From Gordonia sp. SL306 (GTDB lineage Bacteria > Actinomycetota > Actinomycetes > Mycobacteriales > Mycobacteriaceae), in the NCBI RefSeq assembly GCF_026625785.1, contig NZ_CP113063.1, forward strand, positions 5,270,001-5,334,000: a DNA stretch of 64,000 bases. The letters run 5' to 3'. Below, piece by piece: positions 1 to 7,981 of this stretch; position 1 is the stretch's first letter; each line of letters starts with the position of its first letter. The notes beneath the pieces were generated by a model. That model was not told where the DNA came from and searched no databases. It saw only the letters and a list, made by a program, of their open reading frames with translations. The position numbers and the translations under genes are program-made.

Positions 1-1
1 G

Positions 2-178
2 ATCTGCGATCCACCCGAATCCTTTCTGCTGTCGCAGATCTGGTCGCATGTGCTGACCTTCTCCGCACATCGCCGCCAACTGGTCCGGTGGATGCTCGCC
101 GACGCCGGGATCGATGTGCGGTCGATCGACCCCGACCCCATCATGTGGCATCGACAGCGATCCGGAGGATTCACATGA
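2..178 (+). CDS. DinB-like protein, C-terminal fragment
   Basis: The window opens inside this gene; only the last 58 codons are present. The fragment contains a helix of the form SHVLTFSAHRRQLVRWML, which resembles the last helix of DinB/DUF664-type four-helix proteins, where a His of the metal site lies in an 'AHxR' context. The stop codon TGA at 176-178 overlaps the ATG of the next gene (ATGA), so the two are probably translated together. The DinB assignment rests on one helix only and the function is unknown; family members are often metal-dependent, thiol-dependent enzymes. Confidence 0.5.
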   Translation: MCDPPESFLLSQIWSHVLTFSAHRRQLVRWMLADAGIDVRSIDPDPIMWHRQRSGGFT

Positions 179-738
179 ACACCAGACCCAGATTCCGCTA
201 CTACACCGCGACCACCCTCGACGGCTATCTCGCAGACGAGAACGACTCCCTCGATTGGCTTCTCACACAGCCGATCGACGACGACGGCGCAATGAACTAC
301 GGAGCGTTCATCTCCGACGTCGGGTGCGTGGTGATGGGAGCGACCACCTACCGATGGCTGCTCGATCACGAGGTGGTCGACGGGAAGCCCTGGCCCTACG
401 ACATGCCGTGCTTCGTGTTCACCCATCGCGATCTCACTCCCGTCGCCGAATCGATCCGGATCGTCTCCGGCACTCCGGAAGAACATCATTCGACGCTCGT
501 CGAGGCGGCGACCGGAAAGGACATCTGGGTCGTCGGGGGTGGCGATCTGGCCGCACAGTTCGCCGAAGCAGGGCTGCTCGACGAGGTCATGGTGTCCATC
601 GCCCCGGTCACCCTCGGCGCCGGGCGGCCGCTGTTCCCACGCCGGTTCGACCTGGAACTGCTGACGGTGGAACGCAATCGAGCGTTCGTGTGTGCGCGTT
701 ACCGCGTGGTGGGACCGCGTGAGCCGGCTCAAGGATGA
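175..738 (+). CDS. Dihydrofolate reductase family protein (RibD C-terminal-like)
   Basis: A 187-residue protein of the RibD C-terminal/dihydrofolate reductase-like fold. Visible landmarks are the N-terminal strand YYTATTLDGYLAD (residues about 8-20), the GATTYR segment typical of 'MGRxTYE' motifs, and the nucleotide-binding IWVVGGGDLAAQF segment near residue 115. Family members reduce pteridine- or flavin-precursor-like substrates with NADPH, but the substrate here is not known. The start at 175 was chosen over an in-frame ATG at 88 because GGAGG lies at 164-168 and because it overlaps the stop of the upstream DinB-like gene by 4 nt, suggesting a two-gene operon. Confidence 0.85.
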   Translation: MNTRPRFRYYTATTLDGYLADENDSLDWLLTQPIDDDGAMNYGAFISDVGCVVMGATTYRWLLDHEVVDGKPWPYDMPCFVFTHRDLTPVAESIRIVSGTPEEHHSTLVEAATGKDIWVVGGGDLAAQFAEAGLLDEVMVSIAPVTLGAGRPLFPRRFDLELLTVERNRAFVCARYRVVGPREPAQG

Positions 739-792
739 CCGGTCATTCGAGTGGGTCCGGTGGAGACCAGTGGACCAGCGGTCCGCGTGCCG

Positions 793-1449
793 TCACGCGT
801 CGCCGACGCCCAACTGTCGGCTCGCGTCGAGACCGCGAGCCCACCGCGGCATGATGAAGATGCCCTCCGCCTCGGCGCACAGACCGTCGGCGGTCGAGAT
901 CGTCCCGCTGGCAAATGACTTGTGGCCCTCGGTGCGGTCGAGTCGGCCCTCGACGCGGATCGGACCGAGAACCGTCCCCTGCCGATACCGGATCGTCAAC
1001 GTCCCGGTCATACCGGGCGACCCGGCATTGACCGCCGCGTTTCCCAGGACCTGATCGAGGATGAGACCGATGACGCCACCGTGCACCAGCCCGGGCGGAC
1101 CCTCGTATTGCGGCCCGAGATCGAACTCGGCCCAGACATGATCGGCCTCGGCGTGGAACTCGACCGGAGGGGCAAGGGGATTGCGGATACCCTCGACCGC
1201 ATTTCCCCAGTTCCGCAGCCGCCCATCGGAGTTGAAGCGCAAACCGAACGACGAGTCGATCCGGCTGCGCTCGAGGATCTCGGTGGCCGCGTCGATGTGC
1301 GCTCGCGCCTCGGCCAGCTCGTCCTCGCCTACGTCGGTCACCACCGTTGCCGTGACCAGGCCACGCACGCTGTCGCCGAGCTCCCTCGCCTGCTCGATCT
1401 GCCGCGTCAGTTCCTCGGCCGGGATCTCCTCGGTGATGTACCCGCTCAT
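793..1449 (-). CDS. PaaI-like hotdog thioesterase
   Basis: A 218-residue protein with a C-terminal hotdog domain. The segment PPGLVHGGVIGLILDQVLG is the hallmark 'HGG' helix of PaaI-type acyl-CoA thioesterases; a long N-terminal helical region (residues 1-70) precedes it. It is expected to hydrolyse acyl-CoA esters in the cytoplasm, substrate unknown. A purine-rich GAGGTGAG sequence sits just before the ATG. It is divergent from the AhpD-like/enoyl-CoA hydratase pair, with a TetR-type palindrome in the shared intergenic region, which suggests joint control with beta-oxidation-like functions. A -10-like TAGCGT is seen at 1491-1486. Confidence 0.8.
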   Translation of the reverse strand: MSGYITEEIPAEELTRQIEQARELGDSVRGLVTATVVTDVGEDELAEARAHIDAATEILERSRIDSSFGLRFNSDGRLRNWGNAVEGIRNPLAPPVEFHAEADHVWAEFDLGPQYEGPPGLVHGGVIGLILDQVLGNAAVNAGSPGMTGTLTIRYRQGTVLGPIRVEGRLDRTEGHKSFASGTISTADGLCAEAEGIFIMPRWARGLDASRQLGVGDA

Positions 1450-1539
1450 CGCTCACCTCACACTGTCGAAACGGCCCGAACGACCACGCTATCCCACCGG
1501 ATAATCGGGTCACGGTTCCGGCGACGAACATCACGAACA

Positions 1540-1559
1540 AACGAGAACACGTTCTCGTT
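1540..1559. promoter_or_regulatory. TetR-type operator palindrome
   Basis: A perfect inverted repeat with 9-bp arms (AACGAGAAC and GTTCTCGTT) separated by 2 bp. Its core AGAACACGTTCT is the core of KstR-type operators, although the outermost conserved T/A positions of that consensus are G/C here. It ends 5 bp before the TACGCT -10 of the AhpD-like gene and so covers its -35 region. Confidence 0.65.
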
Positions 1560-1564
1560 CTTGA

Positions 1565-1570
1565 TACGCT
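1565..1570 (+). promoter_or_regulatory. -10 element, leaderless promoter of the AhpD-like gene
   Basis: TACGCT fits the actinobacterial TANNNT -10 and lies 6 nt before the ATG at 1577, with no Shine-Dalgarno between. Transcription would begin at or next to the start codon. Confidence 0.55.
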
Positions 1571-1576
1571 TGCCCA

Positions 1577-2050
1577 ATGGCACGAATCGGCGGCTTCGCG
1601 GACGACGACATCGTCGGGTGGCTCGGCCTCTCACCGACGCTCGGGGGTGCTCTCGGCAACTACGCCGACGCCGTCTACACCAAGAGCCGCCTCGACCCCC
1701 GCACCCGCGAACTGGCCCGGATGGTGATCGCGGGTCACAACGAGTGTGCCGTCTGCCGCAACACGCGGGCGCAGGCGAGCGGCCTCGACGAAGAGTTCTA
1801 CCTCCACGTCGACGACTGGGCCACCTGGCCCGGCTATTCCGACGGTGAACGCGTCGCCGCGGAGTTCGCCCATCGATTCGCCACCGATCACATCGGTTTG
1901 CGTGAGGACGACGAATACTGGGAGAGGTGTCGCGCCGCCCTGTCCGACGAACTCGTCGTCGACCTGGCGGTGTCGTGTGCGTTGTGGCTGGGTCAGGGCC
2001 GTGCCCTTCGCGTCCTCGACGTGGGTCAGGCCTGCCGCCTGTCGATCTGA
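1577..2050 (+). CDS. Carboxymuconolactone decarboxylase / AhpD-like protein
   Basis: A 157-residue member of the CMD/AhpD family. The segment GHNECAVCRNTRAQ (residues about 55-68) holds the E-C-x-x-C arrangement and following helix that in AhpD-like proteins form the redox-active site, so a thiol peroxidase or disulfide-reductase-like role is more likely than lactone decarboxylation. It is followed 43 bp downstream by an enoyl-CoA hydratase on the same strand and is divergent from a hotdog thioesterase. The promoter appears leaderless and carries a TetR-type palindrome over the -35 region. Substrate unknown. Confidence 0.8.
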   Translation: MARIGGFADDDIVGWLGLSPTLGGALGNYADAVYTKSRLDPRTRELARMVIAGHNECAVCRNTRAQASGLDEEFYLHVDDWATWPGYSDGERVAAEFAHRFATDHIGLREDDEYWERCRAALSDELVVDLAVSCALWLGQGRALRVLDVGQACRLSI

Positions 2051-2080
2051 ACCGCCCCGCTGCCCGGGCGACCCGCCCGG

Positions 2081-2086
2081 TAGCCT
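2081..2086 (+). promoter_or_regulatory. -10 element, leaderless promoter of enoyl-CoA hydratase gene
   Basis: TAGCCT lies 7 nt before the ATG at 2094 and no purine-rich ribosome site is present. The gene may therefore have its own transcript although it follows the AhpD-like gene closely. Confidence 0.45.
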
Positions 2087-2093
2087 CACCACC

Positions 2094-2921
2094 ATGAGCG
2101 ATCAACAGTGGAATGCGTTCGAGGTCTCGATCTCCGATTTCGTCGCCGAGGTGACCCTCACCGGCCCGGGCAAGGGCAACGCGATGGGACCCGACTTCTG
2201 GCGTGAACTCCCCGAGATCTGCGCACAACTCGACCGCGACGACGATGTGCGCGCGATCGTGTTGACCGGTTCGGGATCTCACTTCTCCTACGGGCTCGAC
2301 CTGCCGGCAATGGCGGGCGACCTCGGGACGGTCCTGGCCGAAGGCGCCAAGGCGCGTCCGCGTACCGAATTCCACGACATGGTGCGTCGTATGCAGGGCG
2401 CCATCTCGGCGGTCGCCGACTGCCGCAAACCGGTTGTCGCGGCGGTGTCCGGTTGGTGCATCGGGGGCGGCGTCGACCTGATCAGCGCCGCCGACATCCG
2501 TTTTGCCGCCGCCGACGCCAAGTTCAGCGTGCGCGAAGTCAAGGTGGCGATGGTCGCCGACGTCGGTAGCTTTGCCCGCCTGCCCCAGATCATCGGCGAC
2601 GGCCATCTGCGCGAACTCGCACTGACCGGCAAGGACATCGACGCCGATCACGCCCTGCGGATCGGTCTGGTCAACGATGTCCTGCCGGATCGTGACGGCG
2701 TGCTGGCCGCCGCCCGCGCCACGGCCGCGGAGATCGCCGCGAACCCGCCGTTGGTGGTACAGGGTGTCAAGTCGGTGCTCGATCACAGCCGCCGGGCGGC
2801 CGTCGACGACAGTCTGCGCTACGTCGCTGCGTGGAACTCCGCTTTCCTGCCGAGCGATGACCTCACCGAGGCCATCAGCGCCGTGTTCGAGAAGCGTGCG
2901 CCGGAGTTCCGCGGGGCCTGA
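2094..2921 (+). CDS. Enoyl-CoA hydratase/isomerase family protein
   Basis: A 275-residue crotonase-fold enzyme. The oxyanion-hole segment SGWCIGGGVDLISAADIRFA (near residues 115-134) and the SHFSYGLDL segment near residue 60 match the crotonase family. At the usual second catalytic Glu position the sequence reads REVKVAMVADVGSFARLPQ, with an Asp where dienoyl-CoA isomerases of the ECH1/EchA21 type carry one, so a delta3,5-delta2,4-dienoyl-CoA isomerase-like activity is possible. It would act on acyl-CoA intermediates in the cytoplasm. A strong hairpin follows the stop codon. Confidence 0.85.
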   Translation: MSDQQWNAFEVSISDFVAEVTLTGPGKGNAMGPDFWRELPEICAQLDRDDDVRAIVLTGSGSHFSYGLDLPAMAGDLGTVLAEGAKARPRTEFHDMVRRMQGAISAVADCRKPVVAAVSGWCIGGGVDLISAADIRFAAADAKFSVREVKVAMVADVGSFARLPQIIGDGHLRELALTGKDIDADHALRIGLVNDVLPDRDGVLAAARATAAEIAANPPLVVQGVKSVLDHSRRAAVDDSLRYVAAWNSAFLPSDDLTEAISAVFEKRAPEFRGA

Positions 2922-2932
2922 CCCGAAACGGC

Positions 2933-2962
2933 GTCCGCGCGGGTCTCTCCATCCGCGCGGAC
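2933..2962 (+). terminator. Hairpin terminator after enoyl-CoA hydratase gene
   Basis: Perfect 10-bp stem (GTCCGCGCGG / CCGCGCGGAC) with a 10-nt loop, lying between two convergent genes. There is no T-tract, as is common for actinobacterial intrinsic terminators. It may work in both directions. Confidence 0.6.
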
Positions 2963-2995
2963 CATCCCGCGGTCGTTCTCAGACCAGTGCGTTCC

Positions 2996-3472
2996 TCAGA
3001 TCAGGGCGATCGGCTCGAGTAGAAACACCGGGATCTGACGTTCGGTCCGGGAGACGTACAGGTCGAAGTTCGGCCATACCTCGACCATCCTCGCCCACGC
3101 CTCACCGCGTTCGTCACCGTCCAACTCCCGAAACGTCACGGTCTCGTACTCCCCATGGTGGCCGACCTCGGCGGTGTCGGCGGCACGGAGATTGAAGACC
3201 CACTGTGGCATGCGCGGACCGCCGAAATACGATCCGGCGATCAGCCAGCCCTTCTCCGTCGGTACCGCGAGAAGACGGGTCGATCGCACGACTCCACTGC
3301 GTCGTCCGGCAACCCGCAGGGTGATGTTCGGTAACCCACCGATGTCCAGCAGCCCGTACTTCTGGCCGGTGATCCGCTGTACCGCACTGTCGACGACGAC
3401 GATCTGTGGCAGCAATCGTGGCATCCAGCTGATCGAACCGATCTTGATCGCCAGCGGAGTGAGGGCGCCCAT
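2996..3472 (-). CDS. Nitroreductase/deazaflavin (F420)-dependent family protein, Ddn-like
   Basis: A 158-residue protein of the actinobacterial deazaflavin-dependent oxidoreductase family (FDOR/Ddn). Typical features are GLPNITLRVAGRRSGVVRSTRLL with the 'G-R-x-S-G' loop, GWLIAGSYFGGPRMPQWVFNLRA with the W-x-x-N-L element, and GEAWARMVEVWPNFDLYVSRT, the C-terminal aromatic region. The family binds F420 or other flavin-like cofactors and reduces quinones or related hydrophobic substrates. The start at 3472 aligns with the family N-terminus; a much longer in-frame ORF exists upstream but reads through a different gene on the other strand. Confidence 0.85.
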   Translation of the reverse strand: MGALTPLAIKIGSISWMPRLLPQIVVVDSAVQRITGQKYGLLDIGGLPNITLRVAGRRSGVVRSTRLLAVPTEKGWLIAGSYFGGPRMPQWVFNLRAADTAEVGHHGEYETVTFRELDGDERGEAWARMVEVWPNFDLYVSRTERQIPVFLLEPIALI

Positions 3473-3599
3473 GCCCCAAGTGTGACATCCCGTGGCCTCG
3501 GCTTCACTTCGGCGTGCGCGCCGACCGTCGTATCCACACGCCGCGCAGCCCTGTGGATGGCAGAACTCACATCCACGCGATCGAGGGAATGATCGCGGC

Positions 3600-4040
3600 A
3601 TGACATACGACAGCTCTCCGAGACCGGATACGGGTACCGCCCACGATCCCATCCACTCGGCCGCCGACCTCCACCGACGATGGCGCCTGCTGATGGAGCC
3701 ACTCGGGCTCTCCGAGATCCTCCTGTGGTTCACCTTCGTCGATGCCGACCACCTACAGACCCCCGCGCTCAACCAACTGGCGATTCCCGCGCGCCCTGAC
3801 CGGTCCATCTCGGACATCCTGATGAGCCGTCTCGGCGAGGCCGTCGCACAGCTCCCGGATCTGTCCGTCGCGCTGCTGCTGACGCGACCCGGCAACGACG
3901 GTGTGACCGACGACGACATGGGCTGGGCTCGGTTCCTCACCGCGGATGCCGCCCGCCACGGCGTGATCCTGCATCCGATCCACCGCGCGAACGATGTGGA
4001 GCTGATCGCGCTCACGCTTCCCACCGACGCGGCCGCCTGA
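3600..4040 (+). CDS. Conserved hypothetical protein
   Basis: A 146-residue soluble protein I cannot assign. It has a plausible globular pattern (LHRRWRLLMEPLGLSEILLWFTFVDAD near the N-terminus; a hydrophobic LSVALLLTRPG strand; and a C-terminal VELIALTLP strand). Actinobacterial proteins of unknown function often share such a 'LW-x-x-x-VD-x-D' opening, so it is probably a real cytoplasmic protein. It lies alone between the Ddn-like gene (divergent) and the sugar-kinase-like gene. A GAGGGA run 14-19 nt before the ATG could be a weak ribosome site. Confidence 0.6.
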   Translation: MTYDSSPRPDTGTAHDPIHSAADLHRRWRLLMEPLGLSEILLWFTFVDADHLQTPALNQLAIPARPDRSISDILMSRLGEAVAQLPDLSVALLLTRPGNDGVTDDDMGWARFLTADAARHGVILHPIHRANDVELIALTLPTDAAA

Positions 4041-4089
4041 CGCGGTTGCACACCGTTGGAATGGGGTGGGTGCCCGGGTAGCTTGGCCC

Positions 4090-5058
4090 ATGAGCGTCGG
4101 CCACAGCATGCCGGCGGCAGGCACGGGAGATCGGACGATCATGGCGCAACGCATCCTGCTCGACGGCGGTCAGACCGGGACGCGGGTACGTATCGTCGGT
4201 CCGTCGTCGAGCAGCGACCACCGGGCCGGACCCATCCGTACCGATCGCCCCGTGGTTCCGCAGATCGCCCGCGCCGCAAGCGAAGTCCTCGCCGAAGCGG
4301 CCAGCACGGTCGGTGAACTCGCGGCCGGCGTCTCGGGGCTCACCCCGGATGCGACCCGCCCGGCGGAGCTTCGGGAAGCGGTTGCCCATCTGGGTATCCG
4401 TACGGTCGCGCTGACCCACGACTCGGTGTCGGCGTATCTCGCGGCCAATCGCCTCGCGCTCGGTGCCGTCACGGCGGTCGGTACGGGGGTCGTCACGCTG
4501 GGGGTCGGCACCGCGGGCACTGCGCGGGTGGACGGATGGGGGCATCTGGTCGGCGACGCAGGCAGCGCCTACTGGATCGGGCGGGCGGGACTCGAAGCCG
4601 CCCTGCGCTCGTTCGACGGCCGAGGTCCCGACACCGGACTCGAGTCGGCGGCGCGCGACCGGTTCGGACCGTTGCCCGAGCTCTACATGGTGTTGCAGGG
4701 CGATCCCGACCGCGTGAGTCGCACCGCCGGATTCGCGAGAGAGGTCGACGACGCAGCACGTGCGGGCGATCGGGTCGCGATCGAGATCAACGACCGGGCC
4801 GCCACCGAACTCGCCGCGTCGGTCGCCGCCGCACTGCGCCGCAGCGGACACCGGCCCGACGACACGGCCAGGGTCAGCTGGATGGGCGAGGTACTCAGCC
4901 ACAACGAGCGGATCCGGGAACGGTTCGTCGGTGTGCTCGGCACCGCGGTGCCCGGCGCCATCGTCGAGGCCCCCCGCGGTGAGCCACTCGACGGCGTCGG
5001 GCTGTTGCTCGACCTACCGTCCGAACACCCGCTGGCCGACCAGGTTCACCGCGCTTGA
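4090..5058 (+). CDS. BadF/BadG/BcrA/BcrD-type ATPase (N-acetylglucosamine kinase-like)
   Basis: A 322-residue ASKHA-fold kinase. The phosphate-1 loop ILLDGGQTGTRVRIV near the start, the ALTHDSVSAYLAA segment, VGTGVVTLGVGTAGTARVDGWGHLVGDAGSAYWIGRAGL (phosphate-2 and 'GWG-x-x-x-GDxGS' motif) are diagnostic. Eukaryotic and bacterial relatives phosphorylate N-acetylglucosamine or related sugars; other relatives are dehydratase activators, but they need partner subunits that are absent here, so a sugar kinase is more likely. A start at 4090 has a TAGCTT -10-like element 5 nt before it; 4141 (MAQRILLDGG) is the alternative, which would match the family N-terminus better. It converges with htpG. Confidence 0.75.
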   Translation: MSVGHSMPAAGTGDRTIMAQRILLDGGQTGTRVRIVGPSSSSDHRAGPIRTDRPVVPQIARAASEVLAEAASTVGELAAGVSGLTPDATRPAELREAVAHLGIRTVALTHDSVSAYLAANRLALGAVTAVGTGVVTLGVGTAGTARVDGWGHLVGDAGSAYWIGRAGLEAALRSFDGRGPDTGLESAARDRFGPLPELYMVLQGDPDRVSRTAGFAREVDDAARAGDRVAIEINDRAATELAASVAAALRRSGHRPDDTARVSWMGEVLSHNERIRERFVGVLGTAVPGAIVEAPRGEPLDGVGLLLDLPSEHPLADQVHRA

Positions 5059-5089
5059 GGGTGCGGGTCGTGCCGGCCGCTCCGCGCGC

Positions 5090-7078
5090 TCAGGACTCGG
5101 AGGCGAGGGAATCGGTGAGCGTGCCGGCCAGCAACTTGGCGAACTCGGCCGGATCGCCGAGCTCGCCGCCCTCTGCGATCACCGCCATCCCGTAGATCAA
5201 CTTCGCCGTCGCCGCGAGGGACGTGTGGTCGTCGGAAGCCCGGAAGGCGTCGTTCAGACCGGCGATCAGCGGGTGGTCGGCGTTGATCTCCAGCGCACGC
5301 TTCGTCTTGGGCAGCTCCTGTCCCGACGCCCGATAGAGCTTCTCCAATTGCGGTGACATCGAGAAGGTGTCGCCGACCAGGCACGCCGCCGACTCGGTGA
5401 GCCGCGACGACAGGCGCGCCTCGTTGACGTCGTCGGTGAGGGTCTCGGCCAGCCAATCCAGCAGGCCGGTGAACTCCTCGGTCCGCTTCTCCTTGTCCGC
5501 CTTGGCCTTTTCCGTGTCGGTGTCGTCGTCGGCCGACGCCGCGTCGACACCGTCGAGGTCGACGGCTCCCTTGGCGATCGAGGTGAAGGACTTGCCCTCG
5601 AACTCCAGTCCGCTGCTCACCCACATCTCGTCCACCGGGTCGGTCAGGAGGAGGACCTCGACCCCCTTCGCACGGAATGCCTCGATATGGGGTGAGTTCT
5701 CGATCTGCTGACGGGTCTCGCCGGTCATGTAGTACACGGTGTCCTGGCCGCTACGCATCCGTCCGACGTAGTCGGCCAGGGTGGTGAGGTCGTCGGCGGA
5801 GTCGGTCGACTCGAACGACGATGCCTTGAGCAGGGCATCGCGATTGTCGATGTCGTTGACCAGGCCTTCTTTCCAGACCCGGCCGAAGTTCTGCCAGAAC
5901 GTTTTGTAGTCGTCGGGCCGCGAGGCGCGCATGTCCCCGACCGTCGAGATCACCCGCTTGGTAAGGCGACGTCGGATGGCCCGGATCTGGCGGTCCTGCT
6001 GCAGGATCTCCCGCGAGACGTTCAGCGACAGGTCGGCGGCATCGACGACGCCCTTCACGAAACGCAGGTACTCCGGGATGAGCTCTTCGCAGTCATCCAT
6101 GATGAAGACGCGCTTGACGTAGAGCTGGACGCCGGAAGTGCGTTCACGCATGAACAGATCGAACGGCGCCTGCGTCGGGATGAACAGCAGCGCCTGGTAT
6201 TCGAAGGTGCCCTCGGCCTTGAGCGTGATCACCTCGAGCGGCTCGTCCCACGCATGACTGACGTGACGGTAGAACTCGTGGTACTCGTCCTCGGTCACCT
6301 CGTCGGAGGACTTGGCCCACAACGCCTTCTGTGAGTTGATCGTCTCGCTGACGATCTCGGTCGTCGGCTCGGCCACGGTGTCGGTATCGGTGTCGTCGGT
6401 CTCGGGTGCCGGAACCGTCTTCTCGACGTCCATCCGGATCGGCCACGCGATGAAGTCCGAGTAGCGCTTCACCAGCTGACGCAGCTTGGTTGGGTCGGTG
6501 TAGTCGTACAGGTGGTCGTCGGTGTCGACCGGCTTGAGGGCGAGCGTCACGGACGTCCCCTGCGGTGCGTCGCTCACCTCGTCGAGCGTGTAGGTGCCGT
6601 CACCGGTCGATTCCCATCGGGTGCCTGCCTCGTCGGCGGCATGGCGGGTGACGAGGGTGACCCGGTCGGCGACCATGAAGGTCGAATAGAAGCCGATACC
6701 GAACTGTCCGATCAACTCTTCGGACGCGGCCGCATCCTTGACCTCCGCGAGTTTGCGGCGGAGTTCTGCGGTTCCGGACCGTGCGAGCGTGCCGATCAGA
6801 CCGACGACGTCGTCGCGGGACATGCCGATACCGTTGTCGCGAACCGTCAGGGTGCGCGCATCCCGATCGGTGTCCAGTTGGATGTGCAGGTCCGAGGTGT
6901 CCACCTCGAGGCTCTTGTCCTGGAGCGATTCGAGCCGCACCTTGTCCAGGGCATCGGATGCGTTGGAGATCAGCTCACGTAGGAAGCTGTCTTTGTTCGA
7001 GTAGACCGAATGGACCATGAGATCCAGCAACTGCCGGGTCTCGGCCTGGAACTCGCGAACCTCTGTTTGACCACTCAC
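5090..7078 (-). CDS. htpG: Molecular chaperone HtpG (Hsp90)
   Basis: A 662-residue full-length Hsp90. The N-terminal GHKL ATPase is clear: ELISNASDALDK, DNGIGMSRDDV, and QFGIGFYS with the lid region between. The middle domain contains the catalytic-loop type SLNVSREILQQDRQI, and a C-terminal dimerisation domain ends the protein, without the eukaryotic MEEVD tail. An acidic linker rich in Asp and Thr (TDDTDTDTVAE) separates N-terminal and middle domains. The start is GTG with an ideal GGAGG five bases upstream. A -10-like TAATAT lies about 36-41 nt before the start. Cytosolic ATP-dependent folding chaperone, probably stress-induced. Confidence 0.97.
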   Translation of the reverse strand: MSGQTEVREFQAETRQLLDLMVHSVYSNKDSFLRELISNASDALDKVRLESLQDKSLEVDTSDLHIQLDTDRDARTLTVRDNGIGMSRDDVVGLIGTLARSGTAELRRKLAEVKDAAASEELIGQFGIGFYSTFMVADRVTLVTRHAADEAGTRWESTGDGTYTLDEVSDAPQGTSVTLALKPVDTDDHLYDYTDPTKLRQLVKRYSDFIAWPIRMDVEKTVPAPETDDTDTDTVAEPTTEIVSETINSQKALWAKSSDEVTEDEYHEFYRHVSHAWDEPLEVITLKAEGTFEYQALLFIPTQAPFDLFMRERTSGVQLYVKRVFIMDDCEELIPEYLRFVKGVVDAADLSLNVSREILQQDRQIRAIRRRLTKRVISTVGDMRASRPDDYKTFWQNFGRVWKEGLVNDIDNRDALLKASSFESTDSADDLTTLADYVGRMRSGQDTVYYMTGETRQQIENSPHIEAFRAKGVEVLLLTDPVDEMWVSSGLEFEGKSFTSIAKGAVDLDGVDAASADDDTDTEKAKADKEKRTEEFTGLLDWLAETLTDDVNEARLSSRLTESAACLVGDTFSMSPQLEKLYRASGQELPKTKRALEINADHPLIAGLNDAFRASDDHTSLAATAKLIYGMAVIAEGGELGDPAEFAKLLAGTLTDSLASES

Positions 7079-7113
7079 GATAACCTCCGCGTCAGAGTCA
7101 TTGCCGGAGCCGC

Positions 7114-7119
7114 ATATTA
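7114..7119 (-). promoter_or_regulatory. Candidate -10 of htpG
   Basis: TAATAT read on the minus strand, in the 132-bp divergent spacer to the PIG-L gene. No convincing -35 or HspR (HAIR) inverted repeat was recognised beside it. Confidence 0.35.
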
Positions 7120-7210
7120 CCGATCCGCCGATTGGCTACTCTGAAGTGGGTCGGCCGGTTCACCCGCCGTCCGCACACCGCCGGAAGTTCCGCCACAGGA
7201 AGACAGGTGC

Positions 7211-7966
7211 ATGTCTCCTCCTCGTCTGTTGTTCGTGCACGCGCACCCCGACGACGAATCGCTGTGGACCGGTGGCGCCATCGCCCGCCACATCGCCCGT
7301 GGCGGTGACGCCGACCTGGTCGTGTGCACCTGGGCGGAGGGCACCGAACGACACGCGGAACTGGTGGAGGCGGCCGGCACGCTCGGACTGCCCAGGCCGC
7401 CGATCATGCTCGGCTATGCCGACGATCGCGTGCCCGAGTCGGCACCGGAGGCGATGCGCTTCTGCTCCGCACCCCTCGACGACCCGGTCCGCACGCTGGT
7501 GGCGCACATCAGGCGCCTGCGGCCGGACGCGATCGTCACCTACGACGCGGTCGGCATCTACGGCCACCCCGACCACGTCCACGCACATCGAGTGGCGACG
7601 GTCTCGGCCGACGCCGCCGCATCCGGCGGGTTGTACCGATCGACCGGCGAACCCTGGCAGGTCCGGTCGATGTACTTCGTGACGATCGCCCAATGGATGG
7701 TCGACGACGTGCAACACGATCTGTTCGCAGACCTCCCGCCGCAGTACCTGCCGGGGACCTCCGAGGACGATGTCGATCTGGTGCTCGACGTCGCGGAATG
7801 GCGCGACCGCAAGGCCGATGCGATCATCTGTCACCGAACCGAACTCGATCGCAGCCGGACCATGAAGGCCCTGATGGGCCTGCCGGCCGCGCGGCGCAGT
7901 CGCCTGCTCGGGACCGAGTGTTTCCTCCGTCGCGATCTCGTGCCCGGCGGCGTCGACCTCGGCTGA
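7211..7966 (+). CDS. PIG-L family deacetylase
   Basis: A 251-residue zinc-dependent LmbE/PIG-L enzyme. The metal and catalytic motif AHPDDE is at residues about 10-15 and the second metal motif GHPDH(VHAH) near residue 117. This family includes MshB and Mca of mycothiol metabolism and GlcNAc-PI deacetylases. At 251 residues the protein is shorter than MshB (about 300), so it is not safely called mshB; a general N-acetylglucosaminyl or mycothiol-conjugate-type amidase is possible. A Shine-Dalgarno-like AGGAAG precedes the ATG. It is divergent from htpG and converges with recD. Confidence 0.8.
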   Translation: MSPPRLLFVHAHPDDESLWTGGAIARHIARGGDADLVVCTWAEGTERHAELVEAAGTLGLPRPPIMLGYADDRVPESAPEAMRFCSAPLDDPVRTLVAHIRRLRPDAIVTYDAVGIYGHPDHVHAHRVATVSADAAASGGLYRSTGEPWQVRSMYFVTIAQWMVDDVQHDLFADLPPQYLPGTSEDDVDLVLDVAEWRDRKADAIICHRTELDRSRTMKALMGLPAARRSRLLGTECFLRRDLVPGGVDLG

Positions 7967-7981
7967 TGGTTGCCGCAGCGA

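Noticed and set aside
3473-4051. N-terminal extension of the Ddn-like protein
   Set aside because: The extra 190 residues lie antisense to a separate plus-strand gene, and the Ddn family begins at MGALTPLA.
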